From assembly GCA_003156235.1 (NCBI GenBank), contig PMGP01000382.1, positions 1,036 through 9,322 of the forward strand: a stretch of DNA of 8,287 nucleotides. Direction: 5' to 3'. The notes beneath the pieces are model-generated. The model saw only the letters and a list, made by a program, of their open reading frames with translations. It ran no database searches and was not told the DNA's origin. This document shows, one piece after another, positions 1-5,817 of the stretch. Every line of letters starts with the position of its first letter. Positions within the stretch are counted from its first letter, which is position 1. This DNA is from Acidobacteriaceae bacterium. GTDB lineage: Bacteria; Acidobacteriota; Terriglobia; Terriglobales; Acidobacteriaceae. Made by a program: the position numbers and the translations under genes.

Positions 1-1529
1 TGGGCGAGATTGTGGCCGACATGCGCACCCCGAGCCCGATGCGGCGGCTGCTGCAAGGGGATGTGGGCTCGGGCAAGACGATTGTGGCGTTGCAGGCGAT
101 GCTGGTGGCGATGGAAAACGGCTACCAGGCGGCGTTGATGGCGCCTACCGAGATTCTGGCTACACAGCACTATCTGGCGATGCGCAAGCTGCTGGAGCGG
201 TCGAGCCGGCGATACCGGATTGCATTGCTGACTGGCTCGCTCTCTGAAGAGCGCAAGCGCCGCACACGCGGCGAGATCAATCGGGGCGAGGCGCAACTGG
301 TGATCGGGACGCACGCGCTGATCGAGGAGAAGGTGGAGTTTGACCGGCTGGGGCTGGTGGTGGTGGACGAGCAGCACCGCTTCGGGGTGATGCAGCGATT
401 CAAGCTGATGAAGAAGCCCAATCAGGCGGAGCCGGATGTGCTGGTGATGACGGCCACGCCGATTCCGCGGACGCTGGCGCTGAGTTTGTACGGCGATCTG
501 GACGTGAGCGTGCTGGATGAGATGCCGCCTGGGCGGACGCCCATCGTTACGCGGCGCGTGGCTGGCGAGATGGCTGAAGAAGTGTGGGGTTTTGTGCGCA
601 AGCAGGTAGCACAGGGGCGGCAGGCTTATATTGTCTACCCGGTGATCGAGGGGACGAGGGAAGATCAGCCGGAGCTGGATTTCTCGCATGATGATCCGGA
701 GGTTGGGATTGAGGCGGCAACTGCTTCCCAATTCCGAAAAACCGGGGTTGGGGCACCGGGGATTCGTGGTTTCCCACCCTTGCCGCAAAAACAAAAAAGC
801 GGCAAGGATGGGGCACCCAGCAAGGTTGTCCGGAAAGGAAAGACTGGGGAGCTGTTTGCGAAAAGCGCGCAGGAGGCAAATCCCGGGGCGAAGTCGGGAC
901 TGAAGTCGGCTGTGGAGATGCACGAAAAGCTGCGCACTGGGCCGCTGGCCGGTCTGCGCGTGGGGCTCTTGCATGGGCGGCTGGACGCCGACGGGAAGGA
1001 GATCATCATGCGCCGCTTTCAGCGCGGCGAGATCGATGTGCTGGTGGCGACGACGGTGATCGAGGTGGGCGTGGATGTGCCCAACGCGACGGTGATGGTG
1101 GTGGAGCACGCGGAGCGGTTTGGGCTGGCGCAGTTGCACCAGTTGCGGGGGCGCGTGGGACGCGGCGCCGCGAAGAGTTATTGCATTCTGATTACCGGCG
1201 AGCGTGTTTCTCCGCTGGGCGAGGAGCGGCTGAACGCCATGGTGCGCACTCAAGACGGGTTTGAACTGGCTGAACTGGACCTGACGCAGCGCGGGCCGGG
1301 AGAGTTTTTTGGGACGCGGCAGGCGGGGCTGCCGGATTTTCGCGTGGCCAACCTGGTGCGCGACCGGAAGTGGCTGGAAATGGCCAAGCTGGAGGCGGCG
1401 CGCTTTGCCAACGCGCCCGGCAGCCAATCAAGAGCTGGGAACGAAGCGACGGAAGCCGAGCGGGCGCGCGTGTGGGCACGGCTGAAAGAAGCCTGGCAGC
1501 GCCGTTATGGACTGGTGGAAGCTGGTTGA
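1..1529 (+). CDS. recG: ATP-dependent DNA helicase RecG, 5'-truncated by window edge
   Basis: RecG is a superfamily 2 helicase that remodels stalled replication forks and Holliday junctions. The reading frame is open from base 3, so the wedge domain and the real start lie upstream; the GTG at 12 is internal. Counting residues from that GTG: Walker A GDVGSGKT at 17-23, DEQH box (motif II) at 119-122, TATPIPRT (motif III) at 147-154, VGLLHGRL (motif IV) at 317-324, the motif V/VI block TTVIEVGVDVP to QLRGRVGRG at 347-385, and the TRG-type segment with RGPGEFFGTRQ at 427-437. All key helicase residues are present. The stretch between PVIEG (210-214) and motif IV is about 100 residues, against roughly 25-30 in typical RecG as I recall it. 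Part of the excess (about 241-279) is translated repeat DNA. No terminator is obvious after the TGA. Confidence 0.97.
   Translation, partial: GEIVADMRTPSPMRRLLQGDVGSGKTIVALQAMLVAMENGYQAALMAPTEILATQHYLAMRKLLERSSRRYRIALLTGSLSEERKRRTRGEINRGEAQLVIGTHALIEEKVEFDRLGLVVVDEQHRFGVMQRFKLMKKPNQAEPDVLVMTATPIPRTLALSLYGDLDVSVLDEMPPGRTPIVTRRVAGEMAEEVWGFVRKQVAQGRQAYIVYPVIEGTREDQPELDFSHDDPEVGIEAATASQFRKTGVGAPGIRGFPPLPQKQKSGKDGAPSKVVRKGKTGELFAKSAQEANPGAKSGLKSAVEMHEKLRTGPLAGLRVGLLHGRLDADGKEIIMRRFQRGEIDVLVATTVIEVGVDVPNATVMVVEHAERFGLAQLHQLRGRVGRGAAKSYCILITGERVSPLGEERLNAMVRTQDGFELAELDLTQRGPGEFFGTRQAGLPDFRVANLVRDRKWLEMAKLEAARFANAPGSQSRAGNEATEAERARVWARLKEAWQRRYGLVEAG
729..822. repeat. REP-like palindromic element inserted in frame in recG
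   Basis: The core is a hairpin. CCCACCCTTGCCGC (773-786) pairs with GCGGCAAGGATGGG (799-812) with one C/A mismatch, around a 12-base A-rich loop (787-798). A 12-base direct repeat GG(T/A)TGGGGCACC occurs at 746-757 and 806-817, exactly 60 bases apart. The stretch is translated in the recG frame as low-complexity Gly/Pro/Lys-rich sequence with no stop. It looks like the dispersed 'GGGTGCCCCATCC' intergenic elements I recall from Terriglobia genomes. The outer boundaries are approximate. Confidence 0.75.
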
Positions 1530-1677
1530 CCACGCAAACAGCGGCTTGATAACATCAGGAGAGCGATTCTGTATTCAATGCATATGAATCCAAAGGAATA
1601 TTTCATAGCATTATCCTTCGGAAAGAGATAAAAGCACATCAGGATCGGCAAACGCTTGAAAGGATAAACACGCTGCA
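1530..1677. other. low-GC spacer between recG and ankyrin lipoprotein gene
   Basis: These 148 bases are visibly richer in A+T than the genes on either side, and no reading frame in them is convincing. TTGATA at 1546-1551 resembles a -35 box, but no -10 box sits at the right distance, so no promoter is assigned. ATTCA (1573-1577) and TGAAT (1585-1589) form a short inverted repeat around ATGCATA, which could be an operator but may be chance. GAAAGGA at 1658-1664 is the best ribosome-binding sequence for the next gene, at a rather long 13-base spacing. Confidence 0.4.
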
Positions 1678-2163
1678 ATGAGATGCAGGCTGCTGTTGCT
1701 TTTTGTTCTCGCGCTTTCACTAATTTCTGTTGCCGGTTGCAAGTCCGATCCGACGTCGCTGATGACGGCAGTCAGGGCCGACAACACCGCAGAAGCCATC
1801 AAGCTCATCGGAAAGGGCGCCGACGCGAATAGCCGCACTTCGCCAAACGGCTGGAGCGCGCTGCATTACGCGGCCATGAACGGCAATGCGGAGATTGTCA
1901 AAGCTCTACTCAAGGCCGGCGCCGACCCGAACTACGCAGGAGCCAAGGATGGAAAGGCGGGTTCAGCCCTTTCGAAGCCTTACTCGCTCGCGCTGGGCAT
2001 GCTGGATTTAGTCTGCGAATATAACCAGCCCTCCGACAGGGAGGCAAAACTGCGCGAGGCTGGACTTGACGATCCGGTGTTGTTGAAGAACGTGAAGGAT
2101 TCAAAGGTCGTGGAACACTACCAGGATGTCGTTGGACTACTCATTAACATTACAAAAGAATAG
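1678..2163 (+). CDS. ankyrin-repeat lipoprotein, 161 aa
   Basis: The protein begins with a lipoprotein signal: basic MRCR, a hydrophobic stretch at 5-19, and lipobox VAGC ending at Cys21, the predicted lipidated residue. It should therefore be anchored in an envelope membrane. Residues 26-56 and 58-88 are two ankyrin repeats. The second is clear (NGWSALHYAAMNGNAEIVKALLKAGADPN). The first has a less typical start, TSLMTAVRADNTAEAIKLI. A third, degenerate repeat may begin near SALSKPYSLALG (96-107) and resume at YQDVVGLLI (148-156), separated by a charged insertion of about 40 residues. Ankyrin repeats bind proteins, and the partner here is unknown. The gene is lower in GC than recG, so it may be a later arrival. 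The start is the ATG just before the signal peptide. Confidence 0.85.
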   Translation: MRCRLLLLFVLALSLISVAGCKSDPTSLMTAVRADNTAEAIKLIGKGADANSRTSPNGWSALHYAAMNGNAEIVKALLKAGADPNYAGAKDGKAGSALSKPYSLALGMLDLVCEYNQPSDREAKLREAGLDDPVLLKNVKDSKVVEHYQDVVGLLINITKE

Positions 2164-2173
2164 GTAGAAGCGT

Positions 2174-2569
2174 TCAGGCTAATCTGTCGGCGCTTGCGCG
2201 GTGCATCAGATCGATGGGAAAGGTCTGGATCTCCAGGTCAACGCTGGCGATCTCCGTGCCGCACTCCTGCTGATGGCTGCGGGTGCATTGGCAGAGTTCG
2301 GTAAAGCGTATATGGCCGCTCTGGCTCAGTTCCAGGCCTGCGGCGATCATGACGCTGTAAATATCGACGCAGGCTTGGCGCTCGAATTCAAACAACATAT
2401 TCACAGTGCCGGTATCGCTTGCACCGCGGCTGAGAACCCATCCGCCACAGCCCAGGATTGCGCCGGTGAGGGTCTGGACCAGGCGCGATGGCTCTTCGAT
2501 GGAGATGGCCTTCATCTGCATGGCCCAGGGAATGCTAACCATTTGTCCTGCGTCGCGTGTCTGTAGCAT
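2174..2569 (-). CDS. uncharacterised 131-aa protein, possibly lineage-conserved
   Basis: I cannot assign a function. The frame is open to 2755, but the ATG at 2569 is preferred because a GGGAG ribosome-binding site (plus-strand 2578-2582) lies 8 bases before it; the sequence further upstream reads like noncoding DNA. Alternative starts are at 2542 and 2515. The protein is soluble, with no signal peptide or membrane helix. It has a Gly-rich segment TGAILGCGGWVLSRGASDTG (about 36-55), an acidic-aromatic stretch MLFEFERQACVDIY (58-71), and five cysteines at about 41, 67, 93, 95 and 103, including a CQC pair. These could bind a metal or be redox active, but this is speculative. The composition looks like real coding sequence, and I associate such proteins with acidobacteria from memory. 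It converges on the ankyrin gene with a 10-base gap. Confidence 0.72.
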   Translation of the reverse strand: MLQTRDAGQMVSIPWAMQMKAISIEEPSRLVQTLTGAILGCGGWVLSRGASDTGTVNMLFEFERQACVDIYSVMIAAGLELSQSGHIRFTELCQCTRSHQQECGTEIASVDLEIQTFPIDLMHRASADRLA

Positions 2570-2784
2570 TTGTCTCACTCCCGCCTTATCGGAGGAGGGG
2601 AGCGGAGCATAACGATTGTTGCGAAGTCGCACGGAAGATGCCCGGCTATGGGACATTCTGCTCGCGGCGAGACCCAAGTGCACTGCGCAGGTAATTGGAG
2701 GCCGAAAGAACAAGGCCGCGGCGAGTCTCGAGCGAGGAGAGCGCAAGCACGGCAAAAGGGAAATGATGTAGCTTCATAGACAGC
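2570..2784. other. divergent intergenic region upstream of acpS
   Basis: These 215 bases separate the minus-strand 131-aa gene from acpS, so both promoters should lie here unless acpS is read from further upstream. On the minus strand TATGCT (plus-strand AGCATA, 2606-2611) is a possible -10 box for the 131-aa gene, but no good -35 box is seen. On the plus strand no clear promoter or strong ribosome-binding site precedes acpS. Frames that cross the region on the minus strand have compositions unlike their neighbours and run antisense into acpS, so I do not call them genes. Confidence 0.4.
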
Positions 2785-3168
2785 ATGATTGTCGGTACTG
2801 GAATCGACTTGGTGGAGATTGGGCGCATTCAGCAGTCCATGGACCGCTTTGGGAAGCGGTTTCTGGACCGCGTGTTCACCGCCGCGGAGCAGGGTTATTG
2901 CCTGCGCAAGCGGAAATCCGCGGAGAGCTTTGCCGCGCGGTTTGCCGCCAAGGAAGCCGGAGCCAAGGCGTTGGGAACAGGCATCAGCCATGGCGTGAAC
3001 TGGCTGGAGATCGAGGTTGCGCGCGAGGCCGGCGGTCGGCCCACTCTCCAGTTTCACGGGCGAGCGGCCGAGTTTGCAGTTCGTTTGGGCGTCAGCCACG
3101 CGGCGCTTTCCATAACGCACACCGCGGCACTGGCCATGGCCGGCGTGGTGCTGGAGGACGGGCGCTGA
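2785..3168 (+). CDS. acpS: holo-[acyl-carrier-protein] synthase, 127 aa
   Basis: AcpS transfers the 4'-phosphopantetheine arm of coenzyme A to a serine of apo-ACP, making the carrier active for fatty acid synthesis in the cytoplasm. The length is normal for the family. The N-terminal signature IVGTGIDLVEI holds the Mg-binding aspartate (Asp8). The second signature, ESFAARFAAKEAGAKALGTG (47-66), holds Glu57 and Lys56. The C-terminal SHAALSITHT is the usual final strand motif. MIVGTGID is the typical family start, and a stop codon at 2764-2766 rules out an earlier one. There is no good ribosome-binding site before the ATG, so translation may be weak. The next gene begins 61 bases downstream on the same strand. 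Confidence 0.96.
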   Translation: MIVGTGIDLVEIGRIQQSMDRFGKRFLDRVFTAAEQGYCLRKRKSAESFAARFAAKEAGAKALGTGISHGVNWLEIEVAREAGGRPTLQFHGRAAEFAVRLGVSHAALSITHTAALAMAGVVLEDGR

Positions 3169-3172
3169 CGAC

Positions 3173-3212
3173 GCGGTTTCTGCTATTCTCAATGCGTTAA
3201 CCGCCTCTTTTT
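3173..3212 (+). promoter_or_regulatory. possible weak terminator and/or extended -10 promoter between acpS and the Mce gene
   Basis: GCGGTT (3173-3178) pairs with AACCGC (3199-3204), and a T-rich run CTCTTTTT follows, a layout like a rho-independent terminator. The 6-bp stem with a 20-base loop is poor. The loop contains TGCTATTCT (3181-3189), a reasonable extended -10 promoter match (TG, one base, then TATTCT), with no clear -35 box. The two readings are not exclusive: acpS transcription may partly end here while the Mce gene gets its own promoter. Confidence 0.3.
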
Positions 3213-3218
3213 CAATAG

Positions 3219-3225
3219 AAGGGAG
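3219..3225 (+). promoter_or_regulatory. ribosome-binding site that fixes a TTG start
   Basis: AAGGGAG is a strong Shine-Dalgarno match, ending 4 bases before the TTG at 3230. It supports TTG as the start of the Mce-type gene, giving MPSRKEIQWSQLRVGALVL with the anchor helix complete. The next in-frame start candidates lie inside the membrane segment. Confidence 0.7.
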
Positions 3226-3229
3226 TGCC

Positions 3230-4306
3230 TTGCCAAGCCGCAAAGAGATTCAGTGGTCGCAACTGAGAGTGGGGGCGCTGGTCCTGATGGCCTCGGCCGT
3301 GCTGATCGTGCTGATTCTTCTGATGTCCAGCGCGAGCGGCGGGCTGTTTGCGCGCAAACTGGTGCTCCGCTCCTACTTTGAGAATGCAGCCGGGCTGAAG
3401 GATGGCGCGCCGGTGACGCTGGAGGGCGTGACCATCGGCAACGTGATCCATGTCCGCGTGGTATCGGATCGAAACCCCACGCCGGTGGAGGTGACCATGC
3501 GGGTGAGCCACGAATACCTGCGCGGCCTGCATACCGATTCGACCGCGACGATATCCCAGGCCGGCGTTCTGGGCGATAGCTACGTTGATCTCAGCTCTAC
3601 CCACGCCAGCGGCCCCACTCCGGTGAATAATGCCGAGCTGAAGGCCTCCGGATCGCCCAGCATCCAGGATGTGGTCCGTAACAGCAATGAATCCATCGTG
3701 GAGATCCACGGGATGCTGCGCAAGATTGACACCCTTGTCGATGCGCTGAATTCCAGGCATGGCGCCGTGGGCGAGTTGATCAACGACCCCGAGCTGGCCG
3801 GGAAAGTTAAAACCATTGCCGCCGATCTGGAGACCATTACCGGCGCAATCGCCGGAGGCAAGGGCTCGCTGGGCAAGCTGATCACCGACGATACGCTTTA
3901 TGCCCGCGCCAATTCGGCCGTCGACCGGCTGGACCGTATCACCACCGCGCTGGACGAGGGCAAGGGCAGCGCCGGCAAGCTGCTCAAAGACGACTCGCTC
4001 TACAATAACCTGAACGCCGCGGTCGCCAATGTCAACCAGATGGTGACTGAGATCAACGCCGGCAAAGGCGCTCTGGGCATGATGGCCAAAGACCCGGCCT
4101 TCGCGGCAAAACTGGATGACACCGTCAACCGGCTGGACTTGATTCTTCAAGGCATGAATGAGGGCAAGGGCACGCTGGGGCAACTGGTGCAGAACCGTTC
4201 ACTCTACGACCACGCCGACCAGACTCTGGATCAGGCGCAGCAATTGGTGAAGGGCATCCGCGAGGATCCGAAAAAATATTTGGTGATTCGGATGAAGGTG
4301 TTCTAA
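3230..4306 (+). CDS. MlaD/Mce-family lipid transport protein with five 34-aa repeats, 358 aa
   Basis: Mce proteins are periplasmic, membrane-anchored subunits that carry phospholipids or other hydrophobic molecules between the inner and outer membranes, usually with an MlaE permease and an MlaF ATPase. Residues 12-35 form the N-terminal anchor helix after a polar start. The MCE domain spans about 48-124 (YFENAAGLKDGAPVTLEGVTIG, then TATISQAGVLGDSYVDL). After a linker, the C-terminal helical region has five repeats with the core (G)KGxxGxL. The second glycine of the core falls at 178, 212, 246, 280 and 314, an exact 34-residue period. The protein ends in DPKKYLVIRMKVF, similar to the ends of other long Mce proteins I recall. 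No permease or ATPase gene is adjacent, so the partners must be encoded elsewhere. Confidence 0.9.
   Translation: MPSRKEIQWSQLRVGALVLMASAVLIVLILLMSSASGGLFARKLVLRSYFENAAGLKDGAPVTLEGVTIGNVIHVRVVSDRNPTPVEVTMRVSHEYLRGLHTDSTATISQAGVLGDSYVDLSSTHASGPTPVNNAELKASGSPSIQDVVRNSNESIVEIHGMLRKIDTLVDALNSRHGAVGELINDPELAGKVKTIAADLETITGAIAGGKGSLGKLITDDTLYARANSAVDRLDRITTALDEGKGSAGKLLKDDSLYNNLNAAVANVNQMVTEINAGKGALGMMAKDPAFAAKLDDTVNRLDLILQGMNEGKGTLGQLVQNRSLYDHADQTLDQAQQLVKGIREDPKKYLVIRMKVF
3755..4264 (+). repeat. five in-frame 34-residue protein repeats in the Mce gene
   Basis: The units begin near residues 176, 210, 244, 278 and 312, each 102 bases long. The consensus is GKGxLGKLxxDxxLYxxxNxAVxxLDxIxxxxxE. The DNA of the units has diverged well beyond the protein pattern, so this is an old, selected protein repeat rather than recent DNA duplication. 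The first unit (RHGAVGELINDPELAGKV) is the least typical. Confidence 0.85.
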
Positions 4307-4403
4307 GAGCGCGTTTCTATGCGATTTGTGTAGAAAGCTAAACGTTTCCCGTTCATTTATCGCCGGACGAGTTGAGTGATGCCGGACCGAAGGCTGAGTT
4401 TTC
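4307..4403. other. spacer between the Mce gene and the GNAT gene
   Basis: The 97 bases are lower in GC than the Mce gene. TTTCTA (4314-4319) and TAGAAA (4331-4336) form a 6-bp inverted repeat with an 11-base loop and no T run after it, so it is not called a terminator. AAGG at 4390-4393 lies 10 bases before the next ATG and probably serves as its ribosome-binding site. Confidence 0.4.
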
Positions 4404-4904
4404 ATGATTCGACGCTGCGACGACCGCGATTTCGAGCTGATTTGGGCCATCATCAACGACGGCGCTCAGGCTTATAAAGGGATCATTCCCGCGGATCGCT
4501 GGACAGAACCCTATATGTCGCAGGATAAACTGCGGCATGAAATCGACGATGGAGTTGTCTTCCGGGGCTGCGAAGAGAATGGAACGCTGGCAGGTGTCAT
4601 GGGGTTGCAAGAGGTCCAGGATGTGACCCTCATTCGCCACGCGTATGTTCTAACCAGCAGACAGAGGCGCGGAATTGGCGGGAGCTTGCTTTCTCATTTG
4701 CTCGAAGTTGCAAAAGGCCCGGTGTTGATCGGCACGTGGGCGGATGCGGAGTGGGCGATTCACTTTTACGAAAAAAACGGCTTTCAGTTAGTGGGCACAC
4801 AGGAGAAAGACCGGCTGCTTAAAAAATATTGGAGAGTGCCCCAACGCCAGATAGAAACCTCTGTAGTTCTGGCCGATCCAAAGTGGCATGGAAGGCAGCG
4901 ATAA
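4404..4904 (+). CDS. GNAT-family N-acetyltransferase, 166 aa
   Basis: GNAT enzymes move an acetyl group from acetyl-CoA to an amine. The acetyl-CoA pyrophosphate-binding motif is RQRRGIGGSLLSHL (86-99), fitting Q/R-x-x-G-x-G/A. It is preceded by the strand LIRHAYVLTS (76-85) and followed by the C-terminal AIHFYEKNGFQLVG (118-131). The N-terminal part, IINDGAQAYKGIIPADRWTEPYM (16-38), and the end, YWRVPQRQIETSVVLAD (142-158), match a subfamily I recall as widely conserved in bacteria and archaea. Its substrate is not known to me. It is cytoplasmic, with no signal peptide. Its GC content is visibly lower than that of leuS or the Mce gene, which may indicate transfer. It converges with the minus-strand membrane protein gene, with only 9 bases between the stop codons. 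Confidence 0.9.
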   Translation: MIRRCDDRDFELIWAIINDGAQAYKGIIPADRWTEPYMSQDKLRHEIDDGVVFRGCEENGTLAGVMGLQEVQDVTLIRHAYVLTSRQRRGIGGSLLSHLLEVAKGPVLIGTWADAEWAIHFYEKNGFQLVGTQEKDRLLKKYWRVPQRQIETSVVLADPKWHGRQR

Positions 4905-4913
4905 ACAGGGCCG

Positions 4914-5816
4914 TTAACTTGCTGGCTCGCCGCGACGGAACATCTTCCAGAACTCCACAAATCCCTTGAGCCGCACGACATGAAAGTAGTCGCTGGCGAC
5001 AAGGAAAAAGAGGATTGCGGCGGCCCACACGACGTGCAACGCGTCCGGGCCTAACTGGTCGCTGAAGGGCAGTGGCGCGGCGGAGAGCACCATGGCCAGC
5101 ACGATGAGCGCCAGCTTTACGATGCCCATCACCAGGTTGATCTCGACCAGCTTGGCCGTCATGGGCTTGCCGAGGTGGAGAGATTGACCGAGGGCGGAGA
5201 GCGGGGGGCGATTCTCGAGCAGCATGATGAGTGGCGCAATCGAGAGCGCCCAACTGAGGAGCGCCCAGGCGGTGAAGAATCCCAGCGAGAGGAAGATGAC
5301 GCCCATCGAGTAGCCGATCAGGTCGGGCTCGGCTGCGGGAGTGATGGTGGCGTCTGCGACCCACTGCATGGAGCGGAGCCAACAAAAGCAGGTGAAGAGA
5401 AAAAGAGCCAGCCATGCGGCCTGAAGGACGATCATCGAGAATGGCCGAAAACGCAGCGTGGGTTCCATGTGCTTGAGGAGCAAGCCGCGACCCAGGCCGG
5501 AGACGACTACCCAGGCCACAGCGGCTGCCGGCAGAAGCCAATGCAAAACGGCTGCTACGTGCGGCTGATAGAGCGTCCAGACGTTGCCGAGCTGCACCAC
5601 GGCCACCCAGGGGTTCTGCGGATCGAGGGTGGTGAGGCCTGTGGAGTCGGGCGGCAGCACGATGAGAATTTTCTGGGATTGCATCCAGCAGACGAAGAGG
5701 AAGGGCACGCCGAAGAGCCAGCGCCAGAGTACTTCCAGCGCGGTGAGCGAAGGGTGCGCGAAGACCCAGCCCATTTGGCCGACCAGCGACTGGGTTCCGC
5801 GCAAGGGCGCGCTCAT
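4914..5816 (-). CDS. uncharacterised polytopic membrane protein, 300 aa
   Basis: I do not recognise a named family. Hydrophobic segments at about 28-46, 87-108, 127-147, 168-199 (long, possibly two helices), 224-247 and 260-281 indicate an inner-membrane protein with about six spans. The loop after the first span (50-84, LPPDSTGLTTLDPQNPW) is polar. NRPPLSALGQSLHLGKPMTAKLVEINL (202-228) resembles the cytoplasmic amphipathic linker of DUF4013/glycerophosphoryl diester phosphodiesterase-type membrane domains, but this is weak. The protein ends in a basic tail (VEFWKMFRRGEPAS). The ATG lies one base after the leuS TAG, so the two are very likely cotranscribed and translationally coupled. The only ribosome-binding sequence is a weak GGTGAAG inside the leuS end. 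No catalytic motif is visible. Confidence 0.85.
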   Translation of the reverse strand: MSAPLRGTQSLVGQMGWVFAHPSLTALEVLWRWLFGVPFLFVCWMQSQKILIVLPPDSTGLTTLDPQNPWVAVVQLGNVWTLYQPHVAAVLHWLLPAAAVAWVVVSGLGRGLLLKHMEPTLRFRPFSMIVLQAAWLALFLFTCFCWLRSMQWVADATITPAAEPDLIGYSMGVIFLSLGFFTAWALLSWALSIAPLIMLLENRPPLSALGQSLHLGKPMTAKLVEINLVMGIVKLALIVLAMVLSAAPLPFSDQLGPDALHVVWAAAILFFLVASDYFHVVRLKGFVEFWKMFRRGEPAS

Positions 5817-5817
5817 G

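Noticed and set aside
890..909. Direct repeat GAAGTCGG spaced 12 bases in recG
   Set aside because: It is too short, and its in-frame Lys-Ser pattern is consistent with chance in a low-complexity linker.
2646..2828. 60-aa minus-strand frame (ends in RREQNVP)
   Set aside because: It overlaps the acpS start antisense and has no clear ribosome-binding site. It resembles translated intergenic DNA, though this spacer would merit a repeat search.
2575..3243. 222-aa minus-strand open frame
   Set aside because: It runs antisense through acpS, which has clear family motifs, and its composition has no recognisable domain.
3212..4183. 323-aa minus-strand open frame
   Set aside because: It is the antisense shadow of the Mce gene. 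Its repeats in composition mirror the 34-residue repeats on the other strand.
4314..4336. TTTCTA/TAGAAA inverted repeat after the Mce gene
   Set aside because: Short A/T-rich stem, 11-base loop and no T run: not a credible terminator.
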